DNA from: Coffea arabica
Lineage: Eukaryota; Streptophyta; Magnoliopsida; Gentianales; Rubiaceae
Direction: 5' to 3'
Length of the DNA stretch: 64,000 bases
Assembly: GCF_036785885.1 (NCBI RefSeq)
Contig: NC_092330.1
Coordinates: forward strand, 17,766,525 to 17,830,524
The notes beneath the pieces are model-generated. The model saw only the letters and a program-made list of their open reading frames with translations. It made no database searches and was not told where the DNA came from. This document shows positions 34,694 through 47,137 of this stretch, in pieces. Made by a program: the position numbers and the translations under genes. Each line of letters starts with the position of its first letter. The stretch's first letter is position 1.

Positions 34694-37600
34694 ATGGAAG
34701 GACTAAGAAGTGGTCGAGGCCGTGGGCGAGCGTCTAGACAGGCCCAACCTCAGGGGGATGACCAGGGATCGGCAACTGGACCGACCCAGGGACAGGAAAA
34801 TGTTGAGGGTAACCAAGTGGCTACTGTCATCAATAGGATGACTGATATCCTAGAACGTCTAGCGGAGAGACAGGGTCTTGGACCATTTAACCAACCTGGG
34901 GGCCAGGATAGAGGAGAGGATAGAGCCTTGGAAAGATTCCTAAAGTTTAACCCGCCTAATTTTATGGGTGAACCTGACCCCGAAGTAGCGGAGAATTGGT
35001 TAGAAAGGATGACCAATATATTCGCCGCACTAGACTACACTGAGGATAGGCGAGTGAACTTTGCTGCTTTTCAATTTGAGAGAGTGGCCCGTGCTTGGTG
35101 GGATTTGATAAAAGGAAAATGGGAAAGGGCTCGAACCCCTTGGACTTGGGAGAATTTCACAAGGGAGTTTAATGAAAAGTTCCTTCCGCCCTTAATCCAA
35201 GAGAAAAGGGAGGACGAATTTATTAAGTTGAAACAAGGAACCCTTACTGTAGCAGAGTATGAAGGGAAGTTCACTAAACTTTCCAAATACGCTCCTGAGT
35301 TAGTAGCTGATGAACGGAGGAGGATTAGAAGGTTCATACAGGGACTTAATGTGGAACTTCAGGAGGGCCTGGCTGCAGCCCAAATCTCTACTTTTACTGA
35401 GGCTTTAGAGAAAGTACAAAGGGTTGAGAATGCAAGATCTCAAGTGAGGGATTTTCACAACAGAAAAAGGAATTTTCCTAGTCGCACTTCTGGGCAGACC
35501 AGTAAGTTTGTACACCCTTCTAAAAAGGGAAGAGAGGAAGGAGGAACGAGAACTGCTGGAGCTTCTAGGGGAGCTCTATCGAGGAGAGGTCGTAGCGGGA
35601 CGACTCAGGTTAGGGGGCACCATCTTTTGGATCGACTATGACCCCTCAAGTTACTTGTGGGTATTGTGGTAAATCCAACCACTCTGAGAACGACTGCTGG
35701 AGAAAGCTGGGAAAATGCTTGCTGTGTGGGAGCACTGAGCATCAGATCGCAAATTGTCCGAAATCGTCGAAGACAGGGAGAAGCCTGCAGAGGCCTGAAA
35801 AATCGACGTCTAAGCAGACCAGTGCCGGAGGGAGTCGACCGAAAGTACCGGCTAGGGTCTACGCATTGGACTATCCACAAGTTCCAGAGGCGACCGAAGT
35901 GGTCGAAGGTACAATTCCAATCTTTCACCGCCTAGCTAGGGTTTTAATTGATCCGGGTGCAACGCACTCTTTTGTAAACCCTGATTTCATGAGTGGAATA
36001 GACTTGAAACCAATTGAGTTACCATATGACTTGGAGGTTAAAACACCCACTGGGGACAAAAGTCTAATTGCTAATCTGGTGCATAAGGATAGCGAAATCT
36101 GCGTGAAGGAAAGAAAATTGCTGGCCGATTTGATAGGCCTAGCGATTAAAGGATATGATGTGATCCTAGGGATGGATTGGTTAGCCCGTTATAATGCCCA
36201 ACTAAATTGTAGAACGAAAATTGTAGAATTGTGTATTCCAGGGGAGGCAACCTTGAAATTGGATGTGAGGGATAAGTTAGTCTCGTCTGCACTTATTTCG
36301 GGAATTCGGGCTAGAAAATTGTTAAGTAAAGGAGCTCAAGGGTATTTGGCTTTTCTTATTAATACCCCTAGCGATAAAGTGAATCTGGAGGACACACCAG
36401 TAGTGAAAGAATTTTCTGATGTTTTTCCTGAAGAATTGGAGTCTCTACCCCCCGGAACGGGAAATAGCTTTTAAAATTGATGTGGCTCCGGGAACAGCAC
36501 CTATATCAAGGACACCATATAGGATGGCCCCAGCTGAGTTGAGGGAGTTGAAATTACAATTACAGGATTTGTTGGAACGGGGTTTTATACGGGAGAGTGA
36601 TTCCCCGTGGGGAGCCCCAGTTTTGTTTGTAAAGAAGAAATATGGGAGTTTGAGGTTATGTATAGATTATCAAGGTTTAAATGATGTTACGGTTAAGAAT
36701 AAATACCCACTACCCCACATTGATGAACTGTTTGACCAACTGCAAGGGGCGGTAGTGTTTTCAAAGTTGGATCTAAGGCAAGGTTACTATCAATTGAGGA
36801 TTTTGGAAAAGGACATACCTAAGACTGCTTTTAACTCAAGGTATGGGCACTTTGAGTTTGCAGTGATGCCTTTTGGGTTAACCAATGCACCTGCCGCTTT
36901 CATGGATTTAATGCATAGGGTTTTTAAGCCTTACTTGGATCAATTTGTGGTAATCTTCATTGATGACATTTAGGTATATTCTAAGAATGTGAAAGATCAT
37001 GAGAAACATTTGAGAATTGTTTTACAAATCTTGAGGGAACATCAGTTATATGCCAAGTTTAGCAAGTGTGAATTCTGGCTAAAAGAAGTGACTTTCCTAT
37101 GGCATATAATTTCTAAGGATGGGATTAAAGTGGACCCAGCTAAAGTTGAAGCTGTTTCGAAATGGAAACGACCGGAAAATCCAACCGAAGTTCGGAGTTT
37201 TATAGGATTGGCAGGGTATTACCGGAGATTCATCCAGGATTTTTCGAAAATTGCTGGACCTATGACTGAGTTGACCAAGAAAAATGGAAAATTTATTTGG
37301 AGTCCTAAGTGTGAAGGAAGTTTTCAGGAGTTGAAAAGACGGTTGACTAGAGCGCCTGTTCTAGCTCTACCAAATGGACAGGATAGTTTTGTGGTTTACA
37401 CAGATGATTCTAAGGAAGGTTTGGGATATGTTTTGATGCAAAATGATAAGGTGATAGCTTATGCCTCTAGGAAATTGAAACCGCATGAAGGAAATTATCC
37501 AACCCATTATTTGGAATTAGCGGCTGTGGTCTTTGCTTTGAAGAAATGGAGACACTATTTGTATGGAGTGACATTTGAGATTTTTTCAGATCACAAAAAC

Positions 37601-38675
37601 CTTAAGTATTTATTTTCTCAGAAGGAGCTGAACTTGAGACAACGTAGATGGATGGAATTTCTGGAAGATTATGACTGCACTATTAAGTACCATCCTAGGA
37701 AGGCCAATGTAGTGGCCGATGCTTTAAGCCGTCAGGTACAAATGGCTGGATTGATGGTTAAGAAATTTCAGTTGTTAGAGGAAGTTAGCTATTGAAATCC
37801 TCGATTAGAACCAAGGAAAGTAATTTTGGGGAATATTGTAATAACTTCGACTTTATTGGAACGCATTAAGGAATCTCAGGAAAAGGACCCTGAAGTGCAA
37901 AAGTTGGTGGAGAAAGTTAAGATGGGAGACCAGACCGATTTCAATTTGGGATCAGATGGAATATTGAGATTTCGAAATCGGGTGGTTATGCCAAAGGATG
38001 AAGGGCTTAGAAAAGAAATTTTGGAAGAGGCACACTGATCAAAGTTTACAGTACATCCAGGAGGGAATAAAATGTACCAAGACTTGAAAAGTCTATATTG
38101 GTGGAAAAATATGAAGAAGGAAATTGCCCAATTTGTTCAGACATGCTTGGTTTATCAACAGGTTAAAGCCGAACATCAAAAACCCTCAGGACTTTTGCAA
38201 CCTCTAGAAATACCTGAGTGGAAATGGGAAAATATTATCATGGATTTTGTATCAGGCTTACCAAGGACACAGAGAGGCCATGATGCCATTTGGGTGATAG
38301 TGGATAGATTGACTAAATCGGCTCATTTTCTACCGATTAACATGAAGTATCCGTTGGAGAAGTTGGCCAGGTTGTACTTGGATGAGATCATCAGACTACA
38401 TGGTATACCTGTGAGTATTGTGTCAGATAGGGATCCAAGATTTGTTTCGAGGTTTTGGCAAAAGATGCAAGAAGTGTTGGGGACTAAGTTGAACTTTAGT
38501 ACCACCTATCATCTCCAGACTGATGGACAATCTGAAAGAACAATTCAAACTCTTGAGGACATGTTGAGGACTTGTGTACTGGACTTTGGAGAGAATTGGA
38601 GTAAGTTTTTGACTTTAGTGGAATTTGCCTATAACAATAGTTTCCACTCTTCTATTCGAATGGCTCCATACGAAG
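34694..38675 (+). pseudogene. gag-pol: Element D gag-pol, broken by two frameshifts and three stops, truncated by element E
   Basis: The gag core reads from 34694. A one-base loss in the G run at 35613-35617 shifts the frame before the zinc knuckles (from about 35657). Protease DPGATHSF lies near 35950. An extra C in the run 36448-36453 shifts the frame again at the start of RT. Stops follow at 36971 (TAG after FIDDI, Leu expected), 37793 (TGA for Trp) and 38036 (TGA for Arg). RT, RNase H (YTDDSKEG) and the integrase zinc region are otherwise recognisable. The frame ends at MAPYE where element E is inserted. Both frameshifts lie in homopolymers, so sequencing error is possible for those; the stops look like ordinary decay. 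Confidence 0.93.
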
Positions 38676-41600
38676 TGTAGACACCAAATTTTTAAATAAT
38701 TTGTATGTTGCATCTAATTCATGATTTGGTTTTAGATTGTCTGCATTTTAGTTGTTACCTTTTTATTTATCTTTTATTTGCTAATTATTTGTCATATTAA
38801 TTTTGTTCACGTTTTAGTTTTAGTTTTAGTTTTAAGTTTTAACGTAAAATTTGTGAAAAAAAAAGAGGAAATTGATGAAAAATGGAAAATTGTGTTTTGT
38901 TGATTCTAGTTTATTTAGTTTCTACCCAATGTTAATTAAATTACTTTTTTTGTTGTTTTTGTTGTTTGTTATCTATTTTTATTATCAGTTTTATTCAATT
39001 AATTTCAAAAAGAAAAAAAAAGAAAAAATCAAAAAAAATCAAAAAAAATCACAATTCTATTTCTGCCGGTTCCATTTCCACTTCTCAACCTAGCATTTTT
39101 CATTGTTATTGCCGACTCCACTCCACTCCCAATACCTCAATATATACATCCCACTACGCTATACCATTTCCAATTGACCCCAATATCATACTTCCATTTT
39201 TCTTTTCTGCCGTGAGTTGCGAGTGGAGTGCAAGAGAGAGCCGAGCTTCCATTCCTTTTCCTTTCTGTCCGTAAGCTAATGTCCGTAAGCTAAAAAAATA
39301 GAGAGAAAGACCTGTTGTTATCCTTTCTTCCATCCGTGAGCTGGTGTAGTCTGAGAATCAAACTTCCTCCATTCTAGTCGCAAGCTTGAGCAAGGGAGAG
39401 GAAGAGTTGCGGACTGCATTTCTGGACTGCCGAGAGGAGAGAAATATTTCCGCTGCTGATCGCGTGATTTGAGCCTTAAGCTGAGGTAATTTCTGGACTT
39501 AGACTAGTTGATTATTAGTTGATGAAGCTGTTTAGGGGCATGCATGTGAGGGTTGTGCGGTTGGAAGAAGAATTAAGTCACAAGAAAACTGGTTTTGAAA
39601 GAATTGGAAATGCCGTGAGTTTGAACTAGAAATTTCAGCTTTAACTTGTTACTTTGTGATGATCTGAGCTTAGTTGTGTGGTTAGTTAGTTAATAGCTGA
39701 ATGATTATTCTTTGCATGAGGTTAATCAACCTTGTTTAAGCAAGAATAGTGAAGAAATATAGAATCTGTTTACATGCATGTTAACCGAGAGAGAGTTTGG
39801 ATGAATTTCTGGTAAGATGGTGATTTTGATGACATTCGAACTTGGTTTTGGATCTAATCTGATAGATAACTTGTTATTTGGTGTTGCATGTGAACCTTAT
39901 GGCCAAGATTTTGATTGCATGGCTGGAAATTTCTACTAGAAGTTGCTGGACTGCTTAATCAATTTTCCAGTTTGCCGATGGAGTTGTTTTGGGAGTTGTA
40001 TGGATATTTTAGTGTGAATTTACTGGAAAGTGCTTGATCCTCACTTGGTTGTGTGTTTAGCTAACTAAATACTGGATGATTAAGCCCTGCATGAGATTAA
40101 TTGGCTATGTGTAAACCAGAAATTTGAGTGAAACAAAAATCTGCTGCACGCATGTCATCTGCGAATAGTTGAATTAATTCTGGAATTTTGGGATCAATGT
40201 TGCTGGTGTCCGACCCTGTTTTGAACTGGAATTGATAATGACTTCATTTATTAGTCTTGCATGTTAGTTTTTGGGTACATAATTTAGTGTTTCAGCCGAG
40301 GAAATTCGGTTTAAAGATGGACTAAAGCTGCTGGAATTTTTCCAGTGTAGCCGAGTGAAGAGGAAAAGAATTTTCCAGTTTGCTTTTGCGAATTCTGGAT
40401 TCTTATTCATGTTTGGGGGGCAAATTCCTTGCATTTGGTCTGTAAATGACAAATTGGTAGAACTGATTCGAGTGTTTGCATGCAAAGATGGCTGAGCTAA
40501 GATAAAAGGAGTAAAAAGCTGCTGCATCTCTTTGTCTTTTTGTTTTCTTTTCCATGGCTGTTTAAGGGACCCTTACGTTTAAATTGCTTGTTAAATCTGG
40601 TTTTAAGGAGAAGGAATGGAATGATTTGATGTTAAGTTTACGTTTGAGTCCTTAAAACACTTGAGCTATGATTAAACACCATGCTAAAAAATATTTGATC
40701 ACGGTTGTGATTAAGAAGCTTGAGCTTGAGAAGGAAGTGCAGCAGTCTTCGGTTGCTAAAGTATGTGAAGTAATTGCAGAAACTTGTTTCATGGCTATTG
40801 CATAGAACTTGCATGTTTTTTCCTTCTAAGTTTTCTACCTGTTGAGGCGATGGTAATGACATAGTTTGCAGCTTAGTTAAAGCTATGTATGCGAGCTCGA
40901 GATCTGATTTTTTTTGGAAAATAAGATGTGAGTTTGAGTTGGGTTTCGTTTGAGCAAACATGAGAGAAAATATTGCAGAAACTCACTTTGAATTTGATTT
41001 ACCTGCTTGTTTGGTTGTTAGATTCATGCTTTAATGTGTTGGTTAGAAGATTTTTCGATCAAAATGGTGTTAAGGTTGAGAAAATGAAAATCACGGTTGT
41101 CTTCTGGGTTGCCGAAAGCTTTCAGCAGAAATTTCTGCTGCAGAATGTTGTTTCTCATGTTGATTTTCACGTAGCTTGCATGAAAACTGCATGAATTAAT
41201 CTCTAAAAATTGCACTTTGATCCCCTAAGTTCCCCTTTGTTGCACTGTGACCCAATTATGCTTTAATTTCTTGCAATTGAGTCCTAAAGTATTTGCAATC
41301 TGAATCATGACTTGACTTTTTCATCATTCTTGAACCTTTAAAGTTCTTAAATGTTCTAATTGGGCTCACATGATTGATTAATGTTTGCAATTGGATCCCT
41401 TTTACATGATAATTCGCTTCGGTATGTTTTTACGTGAATTGTGGACAAATTTCAATGGATAATTCCCAATGTCATGAAAGCTTAATAATCTTGGAAGAAT
41501 TCATAGTCTTGGTTTCATTTGATTCAGTTTTTCTTAGATAATTTTGTTATTTAATCATAATAAATAATTTCTGTGATAGTTTTTCTCTTTTTGTGATTTT

Positions 41601-42020
41601 TGCATTTGATTGTGATGGATTCCACCGTAAGCATTTCAATTTAGCACTCCACTTTAAATTCTTGAGACCTTTTATTTGAGACCGAGTTTTGCTTGCACGT
41701 GCATGATCTATTCCATATTTAATTTTCGTTCCATGCTTAATTTCCACTTTTGTGTTTAATGGTTGTTTCATGTGATTATTTGATAATTAAAGTGGTACCT
41801 TGACATTTTTATTATTTTGGAGGGTAATTTAATAATTTCACTTCATTAGAGCATCGATTCAAGGGAGGTACATTCTATCCCTTATTTGCACTTCATTTGA
41901 CCCTACGTGCTCCTACGTGTTATGTGAATATGCATGTCTATTTTGCTTTCCTAGCCTTCCTTTAATTTAATTTCTTTTATTTATGTCATTTACTTTTGCT
42001 TTTTATTTAAGTTATTCTTT

Positions 42021-42061
42021 ATGGGGTATGTGTACACCTCTTGGCTTGTAATAGATAGGGC
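42021..42061 (+). other. 41-bp block identical between the LTRs of elements E and B
   Basis: It runs from ATGGGGTATGTG to AATAGATAGGGC and is identical to 9725-9765, while flanking sequence differs. It may be an RNA processing or promoter signal. Confidence 0.6.
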
Positions 42062-42518
42062 TTGAAGGAACATTCAATGAAGACCTATCGAAGACGTGTG
42101 CCTAGCTAGCAAATGTAATAGTTAGGGCTTCAATTGCCTATGTGTTATGTGTTACTTGCTTCAATTAGGTTCTTGCATCTAGTTGAGCATGCTAAGTGTT
42201 ATGTGCTATGTGTTTATAAGTGTTTGGCATGTCTACTCGCTTTCCATAGCCATGAATGAATGTGATGGACGGATGTACGTTTCCACTAGTCCAACGCTAG
42301 TCGGAATTCATAGAATGTGCTAGTCCAACGCTAGACCCTTAGGGACTTCCCCTCGTTAGTACATATTTGCGTGTTCATCACATGTCATGCATTTTTCTTA
42401 ACTTAGCATTTGGCATGCTCCTTGAAACCCTTTTTCCCTTCATTTAGGATTTTTGCATTTCATACTAGTTATAGGGTTCATTTGCTTGAGAGTCCCCTTA
42501 AATATGGGATATAGACGA

Positions 42519-42523
42519 GTGTG
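42519..42523. repeat. Target-site duplication GTGTG of element F (partner 60750-60754)
   Basis: An exact 5-bp repeat flanks the whole F array. The unoccupied site is seen in element B's LTR at 10247-10251. Confidence 0.95.
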
Positions 42524-45500
42524 TGTAGCGCCCCCACTTCTCCCTAAGGCGAACCAAAGGGTATCCGCGGGACGCCTGCCCAGCTCTCGCCAGGACTCAC
42601 TACAATCCATCATTCAAAAGCTCGAAATACTTTAAGTAACTTCAATACATAATTAAAGTACTCCAAATATCTCACACTTACAATTATGCAGCTTCCAAGC
42701 TTAAATACAACCCAACGGAAAAGGGTACAATAGCCATCCGTTATAATATAACTTAAAGTTTTCAAAAGAAAACAATCTAGTACTACTCACGAGCACCCTT
42801 GGTCTCGAACCCTGTAAAAGAAAACCACAACGTGGGATGAGCTACACAGCCCAGTGAGGTTCCAAGACACTCTAACAGTTCAAATAAATCAAGTAAGTTG
42901 GGCATATCATATGCATGATTCAAGGTCACACACTGGCATGTTATCATGAGGTGATAATCATTGTACGAGTAATTTGAGATATTTATCATGGTATGAGACA
43001 TTTATCATGAGACAGGTATCATGATATAAGTACATTGGTCAGGTAACAGGTATGGAGCATATCACAGGCATAGTTCAGGATTTCATGTTGACATTTTAGC
43101 ATGAAACAATTATCATGATACAAGGTAAACATATACGGTAGGATACGGTGTTCCAGTGGAACTCTGTCGGTCATCTGCACCTTATGACTTCTGATCCCCA
43201 CGGTACGGTCTGGCCATCGCCTTATCCCTCCAGTGGTAATACTCGAGTATACCGAAACGGTGGCCCAGGGTTCCAACCTACCCGACCGAGCCCAGTCCTG
43301 GCTCGAGTAGGTCAGTAACCAAGGGCAGGGCCCAAGTTCAGCTTAGAGCTTACAACATGCACAAGTAACCAAGTAATTCGACAAAAGGTAAAATTCATCA
43401 TTTGAGTAGGTCGAGTGAGGTAAAGTACACACTCGCCTAATAATGATGGTCAGCTTCATATAACATGTGATTCATGATAATCAAGTAATCAGGTGGTCAA
43501 GTAACCAAGTAAGTTGGTGATCACGTAAGCAGATAACCAAGTAAGCAAGTAACCAAATAGATTAGAAAACGGTAAGTAAACACGGTTAACGGTAAACGGT
43601 AAACGGTTAACGGTAGTAATTACGGTTAATTGGTAGACATATGTCATTTCAATAGGCCGCCATTGGCCGTTTTTCACTTTCACCACGTAAGAGTCGAGGA
43701 GATTCACTCCAACCGACTTATGCTTCCATAGCATAATTAATCATTTAAACACATCATGTAAATATGCTCTCCAAACATTTCATATCTAGTATTTCAAGTA
43801 ATCACATAAGTATGCTCTTTAAGCATTTCATATCGAATAGTTCAAGTAGTCACGTAAATATGCTCTTCAAGGGTTTCATATCGAATAGTTCAAATATACA
43901 TACTTCAGGTGTTTCATGTCGAGTAATTCAAGTATACACTATTCAAATATGCATGAGTGTGGTAAATACTTAACATATAGCACTTAACACCTAATGACCA
44001 GGAGTTAAGCATGTCATAGACTTATTCCAATTACGTATTCCTATATGGAACACTCACCTATTGCAACAAGAGAGTAAATACTCAAACAAGTGTCTAGGCG
44101 TCCACTTCGAGTTCCTCTTGAAGGTCCCCTTGAGCGCCTGAGCAAATAACCATTAACTATTATGCACTATCACTTAGAACTCCTACTTATCAAAGAAGGT
44201 TGTACAATCTAAGGGGAATTCATAAATTGGGCCTTAATTATTAATAATCGAGGCTCAAGAGTAGAGCTTGAAAGTCTAAAGAGAGAGACTAACATTTTTC
44301 ATGAAATCGAGTTCAAAATGTTCAATCGGTATCGAGAAAAGAAGGCAAGTTTCCAAAATCTCATTTTCTAAGAAATTGCCAAATTTCAGCTTTGGGTGTC
44401 AATTTTAGAAAAATCGTATCTTGCACTACGTAGGTCCAAAATTGGAACGCTTGATACCATTGGAAACTACATTCCGAGTACTACAAGTTTCTAGAAGACA
44501 CTTTTCCATGATCCCAAATGGAAGGTATTCAAAAGTTGGATCAAAGTTACTGCTGTAGAATACTAAGACAGTTTCAAGGTTGGTTTTTGGCCAATTTTGG
44601 AAATTCGGTAAAATTCACTTGTTTTGAACTAACCTTTGAAATTTGGAAATCAATTAGTGTTGCAATCCATGAGTATAACAAAACAAGCGGAATGAGAAAC
44701 GGAGTTTCGAGCACCAAGATATAGTAGCTCCAAGTTGCTGAAAAAGTTAAGACGGTTGGGCTATTTTCCAGGTTTAAAAACTAAATTCGAAGCATCATTT
44801 GGTCACCGAGTTGGCAGTGGAAATACATAAAACTTGGTACACTAAATCTTCCATATGTGAACAACGTTTCTACCAAGTTTCATACGAAAACTCACACGGT
44901 AAGGTAGTCATTAAAACAACCAAAGTTTATGAAGAGTTTCAAGGCTAAACTACCTTCTCACTTTTTCTTTTGTTTACAAACTTTTGTACCATGAAATCAG
45001 TTTCAAATCTCTCCATTATTGAAACCAAGAGTTCATAAACATCCACTGAGCAATTTAAAGACCATTGACATCCAAATTCTAGAAATAAAACTCTCCAAAT
45101 CAGATTTGACCATTTGGCTAAGAGAAAACGAAAAGTTTTCCAGATTCGATGAGCGAATTTTGTGACATCATTTGCATATCAAAATGGTCTTAGAATATTA
45201 CCAAATTTTGTACAATTAAACCTCCATATGAGGATTACTCTTCTATCAAATTTCATTTGAAAATTCACACGGGAAGGTAGTTAACTAAACCATCAAAGTT
45301 CAGGAAATTTCCCAAGGTAAAACTGTCTTCTAGCTCTTCTTTCCTTTTTAAATATTTTGTCCAAAGCAACCAACCCAAATCTGGTTTATTTGTAACACAA
45401 AGTCCAAGGAACATCTAATCTAAAGTTTGGTAGGTGTTGGACATCAAATATTCCAAAACAACAAGTCCCAAATCATTGTTAGTTACAAATCTGTCCAAGT

Positions 45501-47137
45501 GGAAAATTCTATCACTGTAGCAGTTTCAAACTTTGGCCACAACTCACTCAATTCAACTTGGAATTGGACGTGGTTGATGGCGTTGGAAAGCTCTCTTATA
45601 AAGCTGAATTTTCTCAGAAGAAACCATTTTCAAATTCTATCTACAAACAGCTCGTTTTTGAGCATCAAGAAGCAATTTCTGTCCTGTCTCCTGGAGAGCA
45701 ACGAAACAGGGCAGTGATTTTCAAACGAATGGTGTGGCTCACTCAAGTGGAACCAGAACGTGAATTTGGTACCAATGGAAAGCTGAGAATGTCTAGTTTC
45801 CAATGCCGCAAACGGCACTTGATTTCGACATCGGAGTAAAGAGTTATAGCCGATACAAAATGACTGCCTGGGCAATACGGGAATCATTTTCCAGATTTGC
45901 TAACTTTCGAAATCAATTCATTTGACCAACCAAATCATGTTATTTTTCAATGAAATTTTGTACACACTCACAATAACATGTAAAAAACATAATCAAGTCA
46001 TTAGAACCTCAAAATTTTGCACAAAAGTGGTCGGACAAGGCAGGGGTAAAATCGGAAACTTTTGCCTCTTGCACCCAATGAAATTTCTATCAATTACACA
46101 CCATTAATCCATCATTTTAACCACTAAACCAACAATATATCCACCATCAATCATCAAATCAGCAACAACCCAAGTGTGGGAATCCATAGAGCCCACTTTC
46201 ACATTTTTCCAACAATATCAAGATACCCATACACATGCAATAGCTTAAGGATGCATTTCTACCATCATAAACCAAGCTTAAGGTGTAGGATGAGGTTATA
46301 CCTCCTTGTTGCTTTAAACCAGAAATTTCGGTCCTCAAGATGCTCCAAGAAACCGTGAGAAACTCCTCCTTTTTCTAGCTAGATGATCTCTCCACGTGAC
46401 AAGCTAAGTGTAGTTCAAATTTGGTGTGAATCCATGAAGTTTTTGTGCAAGAATTGAAGATGAAAATGGCAACTTTGTGTTGTGTTTTTGCTGCAGAGAA
46501 TTCGGCCAAGAGAGAGACTAAGAGAGAGAGTGTTTGGTCTAAATTTAGCTTCTTAAGGAAGACACAATGTGTGGTGCAAAAATCATCCCCAAAGTCAACT
46601 CTCACTAGGGTGCGTTTGGGCGCGTTTCGGCTCGATTTCTCGCGCGTTTGGTTCACTAGTGCACTAAACCTCTAATGCCCTTATATTCATGTAGATAATA
46701 TTCACTCTTAATTATCCCGAAATAAGGGTCTAAGGTCCCTCAAATAAAGTCACGCGTGTGGAAACGTGTACCGTCAATTTTATCGCTATAACGCGAAACC
46801 TCCGAGAAATTCTTATAACGTCCGTACTACTAACCATCACTTGAGTATTTAAACATTAAAATTCCTATTTTAAGACTAAGGCACGTATCTCCAATTTTTC
46901 TGAGCTCAGTGTATCCTCAAATCGGCTATCGTTCCAAATGCACGTGCACTATTTCACTTATCGGGCTTTCGGAAATTAATTTTTGAAACAAGTCATTTTA
47001 AAAATATAATGAAACTATATTTCCATGTAATTAGGTCTCAAGAGCTTAGAAAATAATATTCGGAGTAAAAGACCAAATAAATAATTAAATAAGCTAGAAA
47101 TAGGAGATTAAATAAGTAAATTTTGCGAGTCCTCACA
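42524..47137 (-). repeat. Element F LTR, left copy (3' LTR of the array)
   Basis: 4614 bp. The minus strand reads TGTGAGGACTCGC to GGGGGCGCTACA. It includes the predicted leader: donor 46301, acceptor ending 44138, exon 44137-44058, donor 44057, acceptor ending 42812, all on the minus strand. Differences seen from the other copies are at 43450 and 44609. Small plus- and minus-strand ORFs recur in every copy only because the LTR does. Confidence 0.95.
43565..43935. repeat. Short tandem repeats in the element F LTR (also near +6806 and +13612)
   Basis: A run of TAACGGTAAACGG-like units (43565-43632) is followed by three to four units of about 48-49 bp starting ATGCTCT at 43763, 43812 and 43860 and carrying TTTCATATCGAATAGTTCAA. 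A short ORF on the plus strand here is a repeat artefact. Confidence 0.8.

Larger units (their letters stand above)
29821..38675 (+). mobile_element. Element D: second Tekay/Del-type chromovirus, decayed, 3' end displaced by element E
   Basis: A 3748-bp 5' LTR (TGTGAGGACTCGC to GGGGCGTCACA), primer site, ORF1 and a broken gag-pol are present. The remainder of integrase, the chromodomain and the 3' LTR must lie beyond element E, outside the window. CTTTG before the LTR is the candidate target-site duplication, with the partner not visible. Confidence 0.92.
38676..42523 (+). repeat. Element E 5' LTR, left part
   Basis: This is 3848 bp up to the insertion of F. Its first 20 bases match element B's LTR; the next roughly 3 kb is unrelated in detail, and from about 41780 similarity to B returns. 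AT-rich with no credible gene. A donor-like GAG|GTAATT near 39485 may begin a leader intron. Confidence 0.88.

Noticed and set aside
43565..43632. Telomere-like TAACGG/TAAACGG repeats in the element F LTR
   Set aside because: They do not match the plant telomere unit TTTAGGG and are a short local repeat within each LTR.
42783..46675. Small ORFs on both strands recurring every 6806 bp
   Set aside because: The recurrence only reflects three copies of the element F LTR; none looks like a protein domain.
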